Assembly: GCF_003460605.1 (NCBI RefSeq)
Contig: NZ_QTVN01000010.1
Span: 126,501-190,500 of the forward strand
DNA from: Ruminococcus sp. AF31-8BH
Lineage (GTDB): Bacteria > Bacillota > Clostridia > Lachnospirales > Lachnospiraceae
Length of the DNA stretch: 64,000 nt
Direction of reading: 5' to 3'
In this document: piece after piece, positions 19,306-28,906 of the stretch
Layout: each line of letters starts with the position of its first letter
Position numbering within the stretch: position 1 is the stretch's first letter
Notes under the pieces: generated by a model
Databases searched by the model: none
The model's input: only the letters and a program-made list of their open reading frames with translations
What the model was told of the DNA's origin: nothing
Translations under genes and position numbers: made by a program

Positions 19306-19377
19306 GGCCAGATGGTCAAGGGGTTAAGACGTCGCCCTCTCACGGCGAAAACACGAGTTCGATTCTCGTACTGGCTG
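19306..19377 (+). tRNA. tRNA-Glu (CTC), copy 3
   Basis: Same as copies 1 and 2 except T-to-A at 19312, which creates an A-A mismatch at the base of the acceptor stem (position 7 against 66). Confidence 0.88.
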
Positions 19378-19382
19378 CTAGG

Positions 19383-19411
19383 AACTTCCGAAGTGATTCG
19401 GAAGTTTTTTT
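19383..19411 (+). terminator. Terminator of the tRNA-Glu array
   Basis: AACTTCCGAA-gtga-TTCGGAAGTT followed by a run of seven T. Confidence 0.9.
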
Positions 19412-19572
19412 GTTGTATAAAAAGATATGCGGACGCCGTACTTACGCTCCATCGGACAGTTTCTTGCTCTGCGAATATTTTCCTAGAAACAAAACAAGGG
19501 AACAACCGTCATTAGAGCGTGTTTGAAAAATCATCCCCGCACTTCACCGTTGCTCCCTGTTTCACATTCTTA

Positions 19573-19598
19573 GCTGCCGCTCATTTTTTCGCGGCAGC
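19573..19598. terminator. Hairpin downstream of ppk1
   Basis: GCTGCCGC/GCGGCAGC perfect 8-bp stem with a 10-nt A/T-rich loop, 11 bp past the ppk1 stop. The minus-strand exit lacks a T-run, so termination is uncertain. Confidence 0.4.
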
Positions 19599-19608
19599 CA
19601 CCTATTTT

Positions 19609-21768
19609 TTACTCCTCAATATCCTCTGCAGGCTCTGCCGGAATAAACACTCTGGAGTTCTCATGCTTCTCCTTTTTCTTCAGGGCACGTGCTTTTTCTG
19701 TGGCCTCCCTGCAAAATTCCATCTGGGAATTGATCTGCACCTTTCCGCGTCTGTCTGTCTTCTCATAAGTTCCATCTGGCTGCAGAATATGAGCCTTCAC
19801 ATTATCCCTGAACTCCAGATCCAGAACATGCTTGATCTCGTCCTTGATCCGCTCGTCCTCAACCGGGAAAACAATCTCCACACGACGGTCCAGGTTACGG
19901 GGCATCCAGTCTGCACTTCCCATGTAAATCTCATCACTCTCGCCGTTTTTGAAGTAGAAAATACGGCTGTGTTCCAGGAAATTTCCTACAATGGAGCGCA
20001 CGTGAATGTTCTCGCTGACTCCTGGAATTCCCACTCGCAGACAGCAGATTCCACGGATCAGAAGATAGATCTGCACGCCGCAGGAAGAAGCGTGATACAG
20101 TGCCGCAATGATCTTGGGATCACAAAGGGAGTTCATCTTCGCCACGATCATTCCCGGCATTCCCTTCTTGGCATGCTCCGCTTCTCTTTCGATCATTTTC
20201 AGGAAACGGTCCTTCATCCAGATCGGCGCCACGATCAGACGGTTCCAGCTCTTCGGCTCAGAATATCCGGAAAGCATGTTGAATACAGCAGTTGCGTCTT
20301 CCCCGAACCGCTCATCGCAGGTGAAAATACCGCAGTCTGTATACAGCTTGGCTGTAGAATCATTGTAGTTACCGGTTGCAAGATGCACATAACGGCGGAT
20401 TCCCGTATCCTCACGGCGCACTACCAGGGTAATCTTGCTGTGGGTCTTCAGGCCAACCAGACCGTAAATAACATGGCAGCCTGCTTTTTCCAGCATTTTT
20501 GCCCACACAATGTTGTGCTCCTCATCAAAACGGGCCTTCAGTTCCACCAGAACAGAAACCTGCTTGCCGTTCTCTGCTGCCTGTGCAAGAGCCGCAATAA
20601 TAGGGGAATTGCCGCTGACACGGTACAAAGTCTGCTTGATGGCCAGAACATCCGGATCCTTGGCAGCCTGGCGCACGAAATTTACAACCGGATCAAAGCT
20701 CATGTATGGATGGTGAAGGAACACATCTCCCTCCCGGATCACCTGGAAAATGTCCTTGCCGGCATCCGCAAATGCAGGAACTACAGCAGGGGTATATTTC
20801 GGCTCTTTATACTGGTCGAAGCCATCCTGGCCGTACACCTTCATCAGCATAGTCAGATCCAGAGGCCCGTTGATGTAGAAAATATCCTCTTCCTTAATGT
20901 CAAATTCCTTTTTCAGAATGCCAAGAAGTCTGGAATCGATCTTATCCTCCACTTCCAGGCGGATCACCTCGCCCCACTGGCGCTTTTTCAACTGCTTCTG
21001 GATCTCCACCAGAAGATCCTCAGCTCCGTCCTCGTCAATGGAAAGGTCCGCATTTCGCATAATACGGTAAGGATGCGCGCAGACTACATCATAACCCAGG
21101 AAAAGCTTGTCAATATTCCGCTCAATGATTTCCTCCAGAAGGATCACGGTAGTATCCTCTTTCTTTGCAGAAGGAATCACGATCACACGGGGCAGCACAG
21201 AAGGTACCTGAACGGTGGCAAACACCAGAACCTCCTTGCCTTTTTTCTTATCCTTTTTGGAAATCAGAGCTCCGATGTTCAAAGTCTTATTTCGGATCAG
21301 CGGAAACGGTCTGGAAGAATCCATTGCCATAGGGGTAAGCACCGGATACACATTATCCTCAAAATAACGGTCCACATACGCCTGCTGCTCCTCATTCAGT
21401 TTCTCATGCTCCATCACAAGGTGAAGCCCTACCTTCTCAAGAGCAGGCAGAAGGGAACGGTTCAGGGTGCTGTACTGGGAACGCACCAGCTCATGGGTCT
21501 GTGCGCTGATCTCCTTTAACTGCTCCTTCGGGCTCATGCCTGCAATGTCTGTTTTGGCGTAGCCTGCATGCACCTGATCCTTCAAAGACGCTACACGGAC
21601 CATATAAAACTCATCCAGATTGGAAGACACAATACTGGTGAATTTCAGCCTTTCAAACAAAGGCAGGCTTTTATCTCTTGCTTCTGAGAGAACACGGTCG
21701 TCAAACTTCAGCCAGCTTAACTCCCTGTTCACAAAATATTCCGGTTTTTCAAAATTTTTCAGATCCAT
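19609..21768 (-). CDS. ppk1: Polyphosphate kinase 1
   Basis: Makes inorganic polyphosphate from ATP through a phosphohistidine. The 719-aa product shows the PPK1 layout: N-terminal helical domain (FVNRELSWLKFDDRVLSEA), PHP-like head domain and two PLD-like catalytic domains (IKQTLYRVSGNSPII; VGLKTHSKITLVVR; YVHLATGNYNDSTAKLYTD). Start placed at ATG GAT CTG after GAGGAGGGG; an upstream GTG was rejected because it overlaps that site. It begins 11 bp after the ppx stop, so synthesis and degradation of polyphosphate are encoded together. Confidence 0.95.
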   Translation of the reverse strand: MDLKNFEKPEYFVNRELSWLKFDDRVLSEARDKSLPLFERLKFTSIVSSNLDEFYMVRVASLKDQVHAGYAKTDIAGMSPKEQLKEISAQTHELVRSQYSTLNRSLLPALEKVGLHLVMEHEKLNEEQQAYVDRYFEDNVYPVLTPMAMDSSRPFPLIRNKTLNIGALISKKDKKKGKEVLVFATVQVPSVLPRVIVIPSAKKEDTTVILLEEIIERNIDKLFLGYDVVCAHPYRIMRNADLSIDEDGAEDLLVEIQKQLKKRQWGEVIRLEVEDKIDSRLLGILKKEFDIKEEDIFYINGPLDLTMLMKVYGQDGFDQYKEPKYTPAVVPAFADAGKDIFQVIREGDVFLHHPYMSFDPVVNFVRQAAKDPDVLAIKQTLYRVSGNSPIIAALAQAAENGKQVSVLVELKARFDEEHNIVWAKMLEKAGCHVIYGLVGLKTHSKITLVVRREDTGIRRYVHLATGNYNDSTAKLYTDCGIFTCDERFGEDATAVFNMLSGYSEPKSWNRLIVAPIWMKDRFLKMIEREAEHAKKGMPGMIVAKMNSLCDPKIIAALYHASSCGVQIYLLIRGICCLRVGIPGVSENIHVRSIVGNFLEHSRIFYFKNGESDEIYMGSADWMPRNLDRRVEIVFPVEDERIKDEIKHVLDLEFRDNVKAHILQPDGTYEKTDRRGKVQINSQMEFCREATEKARALKKKEKHENSRVFIPAEPAEDIEE

Positions 21769-21779
21769 GGTGCCCCTCC

Positions 21780-23315
21780 TCACACTTTTCTCTTCCGCCT
21801 GAATACCAGGCGGATACCAAATACTTCTTCAAAAAATTCAACTTTATCCATCAGAAGTCCAAGCTCAAGGGAAATATCCTGCTCAGAATCAACCGTAAGA
21901 AGCAGTGTTCTGTCCTTCAGCACAGCTTTCATATTCTTGACCTTCTGGTAATGGCTGCGGTCCATGGCATTGGCAATGCGAAGGATGGCAGTCAGCTTGG
22001 CGATCAGCAGGTAAACAGAGCGGTCCATTCCGATCTCCCCTGCAATCTCCTGGTAGTAAACAAATTCCGTTGTGTTGTAGCGCACTGCATTTGCAATGAT
22101 CTGCCGCTCCTCTGTGGATAGTCCGATGATTTCTGTTGCCATAATGATCCGATAGGAGCACTCCGCCACATCTCCCATGCTGATGTATTTTCCGCAGTCA
22201 TGAAGCTGTACGGCAATCTGCAGAAGCAGCCGCTCCCGGTCGCCCATTCCATGTACCTTCTTCATGCTGTCAAAAATAGCCAGCGCCAGTTCTGTAGTTC
22301 CTTTGATATGATCTTTTCCGGTGGAATAGCGCTTTGCAATGTTATGCGCTGCCACCAGAATATCATTTTCAAAATTGTGCACACTCTTGATGAAATTCTT
22401 CTTTTCCCCAAAATCATAGGCGATTCCGTCCAGAAGGGAAACACCGGGCATCCAAAGGGCTTCTGCATTGAACAGGTCAATAAAGTCCTTGCAGATGACC
22501 ATGGTAGGCACGATCAGAGCCGCATATTCCGGATCAATGTCCATCTCCTCCGCCAGTGCCTCCTCAGTTTTGTAAACCGTCTTTTCATAGCGGTTTAAAA
22601 ACTCCGCCTTTGTGATAATGTTGTCCTGCCGTTCCTCTTTGAAAAGAGTCTCGGTAAGGAAATCTCCCATCAGAATCACGTTCTTAATGTCCCGGTCCTT
22701 CAGGTAAAGCCGCTTGAATCCGGTCAGGTCGTTGCGGATAAATTCTTCCACCAGCTGTGCGTAGTTGGTGTTGGTTTTCTCCAGCTCCTTCAGTCTCTGG
22801 CGGATACGCACGCTTCCCATTTTCAGGCTCTGGGTAGTCACAAGGGCATCCTTGTCAAACAGGGAAATCTGCAGGTTTCCTCCGCCTACATCCAGGATGG
22901 CAGTTCCTTTCTGGATCATTTTCTTGAAGCCGTTTTCGATGGCTGCAATAGATTTGTAGCCAAGGAAATGCTGTTCCGCATTGCTTAAAACCTCTACGTG
23001 GATTCCGGTTCTTCTGTAGATCTGCTCGATGATGATGATGGGATTTTTCATTTCCCGGAAAACGCTGGTGGTGCAGGCGCGGTATTCTTTTACCCCGTAC
23101 TCCGCCATGATCCGCTTAAAATCTCCTAACACTTCGCAGATGGTATCTACCTTGTCTACTTCCATGGTTCCGCCAGAATATACTCCCACGCCAAGATTCA
23201 GGCGGTACCGGATATCGTCAACGGTCCGGAACCCGCCCTTCCTGGAAAACTCAAAAATCTTCATACTGATCTCGTATGAACTGATATCAATTGCCGCAAA
23301 TGTGGTTACTGCCAT
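21780..23315 (-). CDS. ppx: Ppx/GppA exopolyphosphatase with HD-like C-terminal domain
   Basis: Actin-fold phosphatase predicted to hydrolyse polyphosphate (and possibly pppGpp) from chain ends. The N-terminal phosphate-binding motif is AAIDISSYEISMKIFE, slightly divergent from the usual D-x-G-S-N-S; the second loop is ILDVGGGNLQISLF. A C-terminal HD-type domain (LQIAVQLHDCGKYISMGD) follows at about residues 310-490. Length 511 aa. It pairs with ppk1 downstream. The D-I-S-S-Y replacement at the first loop makes substrate preference uncertain. Confidence 0.87.
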   Translation of the reverse strand: MAVTTFAAIDISSYEISMKIFEFSRKGGFRTVDDIRYRLNLGVGVYSGGTMEVDKVDTICEVLGDFKRIMAEYGVKEYRACTTSVFREMKNPIIIIEQIYRRTGIHVEVLSNAEQHFLGYKSIAAIENGFKKMIQKGTAILDVGGGNLQISLFDKDALVTTQSLKMGSVRIRQRLKELEKTNTNYAQLVEEFIRNDLTGFKRLYLKDRDIKNVILMGDFLTETLFKEERQDNIITKAEFLNRYEKTVYKTEEALAEEMDIDPEYAALIVPTMVICKDFIDLFNAEALWMPGVSLLDGIAYDFGEKKNFIKSVHNFENDILVAAHNIAKRYSTGKDHIKGTTELALAIFDSMKKVHGMGDRERLLLQIAVQLHDCGKYISMGDVAECSYRIIMATEIIGLSTEERQIIANAVRYNTTEFVYYQEIAGEIGMDRSVYLLIAKLTAILRIANAMDRSHYQKVKNMKAVLKDRTLLLTVDSEQDISLELGLLMDKVEFFEEVFGIRLVFRRKRKV

Positions 23316-23392
23316 ACCTTATTTCCTCCTGCAAGGGTTATTTCTTGGCTGCCGGTCACGACTCCCCCGCCAGCCTTTGTCTGACATATGGA

Positions 23393-24703
23393 TTACTGTT
23401 CTTCGCTGGTACCAAGTATATGATCGATAAACTGCTGTGCGGTTCTTCCCGTCAGGCCGCCATGGGAAAGTTCCCAGGCATTGGCTTTCATAAGAAGCTC
23501 CTCTGTCGGCATCGTGACTCCGTAACGCTCTGCCAAAGTCGTAACAATGTTCTGGAATTCCTTCTTGTTTGGCGCCCCGAAATAGATGCGCACGCCAAAG
23601 CGGTAAACCAGGGAAAGCTTCTCCTGTACGGTATCGGAGGAATGCAGATCTTCATCATCTGCTACCTCAAGCTTGTCTCCGGATTTCTCGCGCACAAGAT
23701 GACGCCGGTTGCTGGTTGCATAGATCAGAATGTTGTCCGGCTTTTTCTCCAGGCCACCCTCGATCACAGCCTTCAGATATTTATATTCGATTTCAAATTC
23801 CTCAAAGGAAAGATCATCCATGTAAAGAATAAATTTGTAGTTGCGGTTCTTGATCTGGGCGATCACATCATTCAGATCCTGGAACTGATGCTTATACACC
23901 TCGATAATACGAAGTCCCTCGTCATAGTAGCGGTTCAGAATTCCCTTAATACTGGATGATTTACCGGTTCCCGCATCGCCGAAAAGCAGACAGTTGTTGG
24001 CTTTTCTTCCTCTTACAAAGGCTTCTGTATTCTCGATCAGCTTCTGCTTGGGAATCTCGTAGCCAACCAGATCGTCCAGGTTCACATGCGCGATTCTGGT
24101 AATAGGCGCGATCACCGACTTCCCGTCTTTGCCATGCTCAATGCGGAATGCCTTGTTAAGGCCCAGCTTTCCAACCCCGAAATCCTTATAAAACTGCACC
24201 ATATCTGCCATAAATTCTTCCACAGTGGAAGCCTCTGCCAGACGTTTACTCGTGTCACAGATGCGGTCGCAGATTCTCTGGTTATACACCTTACTGTTGC
24301 ATCCTGTATTCACATAATTGCAGAGAAAATCGGTGCAGTCTGTTCCAAAAGCTTTGTCAAAAACAGCAAGATCATAATCGTAAAGTTCCTTGAAAATCTC
24401 AAAGTCATGCATAGCCAGATGGTTGATGCTGCCCTTCACCGCGCCTCTGATCTCAGAAGCGGTGCTGAATGCGTTTTCGTGGTTTACCAGAAGCTGTGTC
24501 AGGTAATTGTGCCACAGATTCCCGGAAAATCCGTACATTCCAGCCATCTCCACCAGGCTTCCTGCCATATGGAAAAATTCTTCCTTCCGGTTTTCAAAGC
24601 CTTCTTCTTTTGCCTCATAGCTGTTCATCAGTGATGTCATTGTGTCCAGTATCTCACCGTTTTCAAAATCACGGTAAAGGATACATTCCTGTGTTCTTGC
24701 CAT
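23393..24703 (-). CDS. DUF815 family AAA ATPase
   Basis: Predicted ATP-binding protein of the DUF815 group, function unknown. Walker A is GDAGTGKSS (242-250), Walker B FILYMDDLSFE, and a sensor-like YATSNRRHLV follows. The N-terminal 200 residues are helical and have no motif I recognise. Length 436 aa is usual for Clostridia. It lies between pheA and the polyphosphate genes; its start has GAGAGGA eight bases upstream. The link with polyphosphate is positional only. Confidence 0.8.
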   Translation of the reverse strand: MARTQECILYRDFENGEILDTMTSLMNSYEAKEEGFENRKEEFFHMAGSLVEMAGMYGFSGNLWHNYLTQLLVNHENAFSTASEIRGAVKGSINHLAMHDFEIFKELYDYDLAVFDKAFGTDCTDFLCNYVNTGCNSKVYNQRICDRICDTSKRLAEASTVEEFMADMVQFYKDFGVGKLGLNKAFRIEHGKDGKSVIAPITRIAHVNLDDLVGYEIPKQKLIENTEAFVRGRKANNCLLFGDAGTGKSSSIKGILNRYYDEGLRIIEVYKHQFQDLNDVIAQIKNRNYKFILYMDDLSFEEFEIEYKYLKAVIEGGLEKKPDNILIYATSNRRHLVREKSGDKLEVADDEDLHSSDTVQEKLSLVYRFGVRIYFGAPNKKEFQNIVTTLAERYGVTMPTEELLMKANAWELSHGGLTGRTAQQFIDHILGTSEEQ

Positions 24704-24846
24704 TTTTGTTTCCTCTCAATTTCATGGTGCAGATACGGCTCGATCTGTCACTTCAAAAAGAGCCTTCCTCTGCAGCCGTTTTTCTATTTTACTTTTGTTA
24801 TATTAAAAACAGATAAAATCTTCTTAAATTCTCTGTATCTTTTTCC

Positions 24847-25977
24847 CTAATAATTTCCAAGAATCTTCAAATAACTTGTCTCTGCTTCCATTCCCCGCAG
24901 TGCGTTTTTCACAGCACTGTCCCGAAGATTTCCCTCGAAATCCACGAAGAACCGGTATTCCCAGGTTTTGCCGGGGATGGGGCGGGACTCGATCTTGGTC
25001 ATGTTCAGCCCGTTGTAGATCATGTGGGAAAGCACATTATAAAGGGTTCCGCTTTCATGGCGTGCCTCAAAGCAGACGCTGATCTTGGAGCTGTTGTTCT
25101 CGTACACAGGCTTTTTCGCCAGGATAATAAATCTGGTTACGTTGCTGTCATTTTTGCAGATGTTCTCTGCCAGTACCTTCAGATTATAAAATTCTCCCGC
25201 ATCCCTGCTTGCAATGGCTGCGTGGGTTCTGTCTTTTTCTTCGCTGACCTTCTTCGCCGCAGCAGCGGTGTTGCTCACAGCCGTCTGTTTCCAGCTTCTG
25301 TGCTCCTCCAGATATTCCTTGCACTGTGCCAGTCCCTGAGGATGAGAGTAAACGCAGGAAATATCAGAAAGCTCAGCTTCCGGCAGTCCAAGAAGTACAT
25401 GTTCTACCTTCAGTACCTGCTCCCCAACGATAAACAGGTTATATTCGGTTAAAAGATCATAAATATCTGCCACAATTCCAGCAGTGGAGTTCTCAATGGG
25501 AAGAACCGCGTAATCTGCCCTTCCGGCTGCCACCTCTTCCATTGCATCCCGGAACAGCTTCACGTGATAGCTCTTAATATCTTCCTCAAAATAAGCCCGC
25601 ATAGCACCATAACTGTAAGCCCCCTCTACCCCCTGGAAAACCACGGTCACATTGTTTCTGGGAAGCTCCTCTACCATTTGAAAATCTTCCTCTTCCTTAG
25701 GACCATGCTCAGTAAGAAGCTGGTACTGACGCTTCCGGCTGATGGCCATGATCTGCTGAAAAAGCTCCTGAGCGCCAAGCTCATTGAACTCTCCGTGGGC
25801 TTTTTTCCGAATTTCTTCTAATTTGGCATGCTCTCTTTCCGGATCCAGCACTTTCTTTCCTGTGTGGATTTTGTACTCTGCCACTTCCTCGCAGACCTTC
25901 ATCCGCTTCTCAAAAAGCTCTACCATCTGGTTGTCGATCTCATCTATTTTCCGTCTGCATTCCTGCAAATCTGTCAT
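24847..25977 (-). CDS. pheA: Bifunctional chorismate mutase/prephenate dehydratase
   Basis: Converts chorismate to prephenate and prephenate to phenylpyruvate for phenylalanine synthesis. Residues 1-85 are an AroQ-type chorismate mutase helix bundle (RRKIDEIDNQMVELFEKRM). Residues 105-290 are prephenate dehydratase (FQGVEGAYSYGAMRAYF; LPIENSTAGIV; NVTRFIIL). The C-terminal ACT domain carries the ESRPIPGKTWEYRFFVD motif of feedback-inhibited enzymes. Start at the ATG after AGAGGACACAAC; an upstream TTG was rejected. Length 376 aa. It follows folC. Confidence 0.95.
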   Translation of the reverse strand: MTDLQECRRKIDEIDNQMVELFEKRMKVCEEVAEYKIHTGKKVLDPEREHAKLEEIRKKAHGEFNELGAQELFQQIMAISRKRQYQLLTEHGPKEEEDFQMVEELPRNNVTVVFQGVEGAYSYGAMRAYFEEDIKSYHVKLFRDAMEEVAAGRADYAVLPIENSTAGIVADIYDLLTEYNLFIVGEQVLKVEHVLLGLPEAELSDISCVYSHPQGLAQCKEYLEEHRSWKQTAVSNTAAAAKKVSEEKDRTHAAIASRDAGEFYNLKVLAENICKNDSNVTRFIILAKKPVYENNSSKISVCFEARHESGTLYNVLSHMIYNGLNMTKIESRPIPGKTWEYRFFVDFEGNLRDSAVKNALRGMEAETSYLKILGNY

Positions 25978-26029
25978 GTTGTGTCCTCTCAATTTCTGTT
26001 GTAATACGCCGCACGCACACGGCAGTTTC

Positions 26030-27322
26030 TTATGAAATTCTCTCTTCTACCGCTCTTGTCAGATCCCCGATAAAGGACAGGGAACCAAAAGCCAGAATCA
26101 CGCTGTTCTCATCATCCCCCGCATAAGCAAATGCCTTCTCCACTGCGTCTGCAATGCTCTTCGTGCTCTCTGCGCCGGGATTGAATTCCCTTGCTGCTTT
26201 TGCCAGTTCTTTCGCCGGCAGTGCACGGGGATTGTCCGGTGTCTCTATGGTGTAGATTTTTTCTGCAAAATGAGCGGTTTTCTCAAGAACGGTGCGGTAC
26301 TCCTTGTCTGCAAAAACGCCCATAATGTAGATCAGCTTTTTCCCATTGAAGTAATGGCGGATGGATTCTTCCATCTTATCCGCTGCCCCGGCATTGTGGG
26401 CACCATCCACAATAAACAAAGGCTTCCGGCAGATCACTGTAAATCTTCCCTTCCAGCTTGTATGGGAAAGTCCATCCTTTCGCTGTTCCATGGTAGTATG
26501 CCATCCCAGCTCATCCAGAATTTCAAGTGCCTTAAGAGCCAGCACCGCGTTCTCCTTCTGGTAAACTCCCGCAAGGGAAATGTCAAATTTTTGTCCCTCA
26601 TAAGTAAAGCTCTGCCCGAACACGCTCTCCTGCTCCAGAACTGCCTCGTCCGGGTCTGCTATTGTACAGGAAACGCCCAGCTGCTCACAGGTTTTCGTAA
26701 TGACCTTTATAGCTTCCGACTCCTGTCTGGTGGTTACCGTCCTGCAGCCTGGCTTGATAATGCCGGCTTTTTTCTGTGCAATTTCTTCCAGGGTATTTCC
26801 AAGAAATGACATGTGGTCCATACTGATGGAAACCAGTACGGCAAGCTTGGTGTTTTTTATAATATTGGTGGCATCCAGATTGCCGCCCATGCCTGTCTCA
26901 AGAAGGACAAGATCACAATTTTCTTCTTTAAAATATAAAAATGCTGCCGCTGTCTCGATTTCAAATGGGGTGGGATGGTTCAGGCCTGCGTCTGTCATCT
27001 GGGTGATGACCTGGGAGATCCTGGCAACATGCCCGGCGAATTTCTCTCTGGAGATCCGCTCCCCTGCCACCTCCAGACGTTCCCTGTAGGAATATAAGGT
27101 GGGGGATATGTATCTGCCCACGCGGTAGCCTGCCCTTGTAAGGGTGGTATATAAATATGCGATTACCGAGCCTTTGCCATTTGTTCCGGCTACATGCACA
27201 AAGGGAACATCATCCTGAGGATTTCCCAGTCTGCCTAACATTTCCCGCATGTTGTCAAGTCCCAGTACGGAACCGTATTTCGCCGAATCGTCAATATATG
27301 CCCGGCACTCCTGATAGTTCAT
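26030..27322 (-). CDS. folC: Folylpolyglutamate synthase/dihydrofolate synthase
   Basis: ATP-dependent ligase adding glutamate to folates. The Mur-ligase P-loop HVAGTNGKGSVIAYL is near residue 46, followed by ETGMGGNLDATN and SMDHMSFLGNTLEEIAQKKAGI. The C-terminal domain has FIVDGAHNAGAADKM. The 430-aa reading starts at the ATG 8 bases after AGGAGG; the longer frame upstream passes through the repeated palindromic DNA and has no site. A consensus promoter lies 120 bp upstream, so folC heads the folC-pheA transcript. Confidence 0.93.
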   Translation of the reverse strand: MNYQECRAYIDDSAKYGSVLGLDNMREMLGRLGNPQDDVPFVHVAGTNGKGSVIAYLYTTLTRAGYRVGRYISPTLYSYRERLEVAGERISREKFAGHVARISQVITQMTDAGLNHPTPFEIETAAAFLYFKEENCDLVLLETGMGGNLDATNIIKNTKLAVLVSISMDHMSFLGNTLEEIAQKKAGIIKPGCRTVTTRQESEAIKVITKTCEQLGVSCTIADPDEAVLEQESVFGQSFTYEGQKFDISLAGVYQKENAVLALKALEILDELGWHTTMEQRKDGLSHTSWKGRFTVICRKPLFIVDGAHNAGAADKMEESIRHYFNGKKLIYIMGVFADKEYRTVLEKTAHFAEKIYTIETPDNPRALPAKELAKAAREFNPGAESTKSIADAVEKAFAYAGDDENSVILAFGSLSFIGDLTRAVEERIS

Positions 27323-27338
27323 AAAAAAGTCCTCCTGT

Positions 27339-27439
27339 CGGAAATATGCGATGCTGCGCCTCGCTTTTCGGGAACCGCGAACTCCGCTTCGCTCCGTTTG
27401 CGTAGCGGAAATATCCGATGCTACGCCTCGCATATTTCC
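27339..27439. repeat. Repeat-rich palindromic element in folC leader
   Basis: A 26-bp direct repeat (27339-27364 and 27406-27431, two mismatches, CGGAAATAT..CGATGCT..CGCCTCGC) brackets a small hairpin at 27377-27401. GGAAATATG at the left end is inverted as CATATTTCC at the right end. The whole lies inside the folC 5' untranslated region. Confidence 0.6.
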
Positions 27440-27442
27440 TTC

Positions 27443-27471
27443 ATTATACCCTTACCGTATAAAATTGGCAA
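27443..27471 (-). promoter_or_regulatory. Sigma-A promoter for folC
   Basis: Minus strand TTGCCA, 17-bp spacer, TATAAT. Confidence 0.8.
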
Positions 27472-27515
27472 GAATGGGAATGTTAATTTTAACTTTTTAC
27501 GAGGGAGGCTTACCA

Positions 27516-27905
27516 ATGAACAAACATCCATTTCTCTTCTGCGGATTCACCGGATGGTGTCTGGAAATACTTTGGACGGGACTTCATTCCCTGCTTCGGG
27601 GAGATGCTGCCATGAAAGGCACCACATCCCTTCTTATGTTCCCCATTTACGGCTGTGCGGCGCTGATCATCCCTGCTTACCGCAGGATCAAAAATCTTCC
27701 CATTTTTCTTCGCGGATGCCTGTATACTGCCGGTTTTTACTTCGGGGAATTTACCAGCGGCTCTATTTTGCAGGCTTTTCACATGTGCCCCTGGGACTAT
27801 TCCGGTGCTCCTCACCAGTACCGGGGAATCATCCGTCTGGACTATCTTCCCGTGTGGTTTCTCACCGGATTATTTTTTGAAAAAATACTTACAAAATCTT
27901 CTTGA
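27516..27905 (+). CDS. Small putative ABC-transporter-like membrane protein (CmpB-type family)
   Basis: 129-aa integral membrane protein with about four hydrophobic segments, resembling the putative ABC-transporter family (formerly DUF1113) common in Clostridia. Visible features are FCGFTGWCLEILWTG at the N-terminus, a GEFTSG motif after the third segment and the WDYSGAPHQYRGIIRLDYLP string near the C-terminus, both typical of the family. GAGGGAGG precedes the ATG. Substrate unknown. The stop codon TGA is part of the -35 box of pyrB downstream. Confidence 0.7.
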   Translation: MNKHPFLFCGFTGWCLEILWTGLHSLLRGDAAMKGTTSLLMFPIYGCAALIIPAYRRIKNLPIFLRGCLYTAGFYFGEFTSGSILQAFHMCPWDYSGAPHQYRGIIRLDYLPVWFLTGLFFEKILTKSS

Positions 27906-27930
27906 AAAATCATCCCAAGTAGTATATGAT
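27902..27930 (+). promoter_or_regulatory. Sigma-A promoter for pyrBI
   Basis: TTGAAA, 17-bp spacer, TATGAT. The -35 box overlaps the stop codon of the upstream gene. No attenuator hairpin is evident in the roughly 45-nt leader. Confidence 0.75.
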
Positions 27931-27982
27931 AGGTCGAAGAGATTTTGAACTATAAAATAATGATTACAAATGGAGGTAGATC

Positions 27983-28906
27983 ATGAGACACTTAATGAGT
28001 CCGCTGGACTTAAGTGTTCCGGAACTTGAGAAGCTTCTGGACCTTGCCAGCGATATTGAGAAAAACCCCAAAAAATACGCCCATACCTGCGACGACAAAC
28101 GTCTTGCCACTCTTTTCTATGAGCCAAGTACCCGTACCCGTCTCAGTTTTGAAGCTGCTATGATGAACCTTGGCGGCAAGGTTCTTGGTTTCTCATCCGC
28201 AGATTCCAGTTCCGCAGCCAAAGGCGAAACTGTTTCCGATACCATTCGTGTCGTTTCCTGTTACGCAGATATCTGTGCTATGCGTCATCCGAAGGAGGGT
28301 GCTCCGTTAGTAGCTTCTATGGTTTCCAATATTCCTGTTATCAACGCCGGAGACGGCGGTCATCAGCATCCCACTCAGACTCTTACAGACTTACTTACTA
28401 TCCGTTCTTTAAAAGGCCGTCTTGACAACCTTACCATCGGTCTGTGCGGAGATCTGAAATTCGGCCGTACCGTTCACTCCCTGATCGAGGCGCTGGTACG
28501 CTACCCGAATGTAAAATTCGTGCTGATCTCACCGGAAGAGCTTCGCATCCCAAGCTACATCCGTGAGGACGTGCTGAAGAAAAACAACATCGAGTTCGTA
28601 GAGGAAGAGCGTCTTGAGGATGCCATCCCGGATCTTGATATCCTTTACATGACCCGTGTTCAGAAGGAGCGTTTCTTCAACGAAGAGGATTACGTTCGCA
28701 TGAAAGACTTCTACATACTGGACAAACAGAAGCTTTCCCTTGCAAAAGACGATATGTACATTCTTCATCCGCTTCCACGTGTCAACGAGATTGCCGTTGA
28801 AGTGGACAATGATCCGAGAGCTGCATATTTCAAACAGGCTCAGTACGGCGTATATGTACGTATGGCCCTGATTCTTACATTATTGGAGGTGGAACTGCCA
28901 TGTTAA
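27983..28906 (+). CDS. pyrB: Aspartate carbamoyltransferase catalytic subunit
   Basis: Joins carbamoyl phosphate and aspartate, the first committed step of pyrimidine synthesis. Carbamoyl-phosphate site STRTRLSFE (residues 50-58) and HPTQTLTD are present, as is the aspartate-loop motif [17 protein letters not shown] near the C-terminus. Length 307 aa is typical of the class that binds a PyrI regulatory subunit. GGAGG precedes the start. The last 7 bp overlap pyrI, implying coupled translation in equal amounts. Confidence 0.96.
   Translation: MRHLMSPLDLSVPELEKLLDLASDIEKNPKKYAHTCDDKRLATLFYEPSTRTRLSFEAAMMNLGGKVLGFSSADSSSAAKGETVSDTIRVVSCYADICAMRHPKEGAPLVASMVSNIPVINAGDGGHQHPTQTLTDLLTIRSLKGRLDNLTIGLCGDLKFGRTVHSLIEALVRYPNVKFVLISPEELRIPSYIREDVLKKNNIEFVEEERLEDAIPDLDILYMTRVQKERFFNEEDYVRMKDFYILDKQKLSLAKDDMYILHPLPRVNEIAVEVDNDPRAAYFKQAQYGVYVRMALILTLLEVELPC

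Noticed and set aside
19059..19526. Repeat-containing 155-codon frame
   Set aside because: It is the three tRNA-Glu genes read as protein; the repeat unit equals tRNA plus spacer.
19519..21519. 666-codon plus-strand frame opposite ppk1
   Set aside because: Shadow frame; PPK1 motifs on the minus strand are unambiguous.
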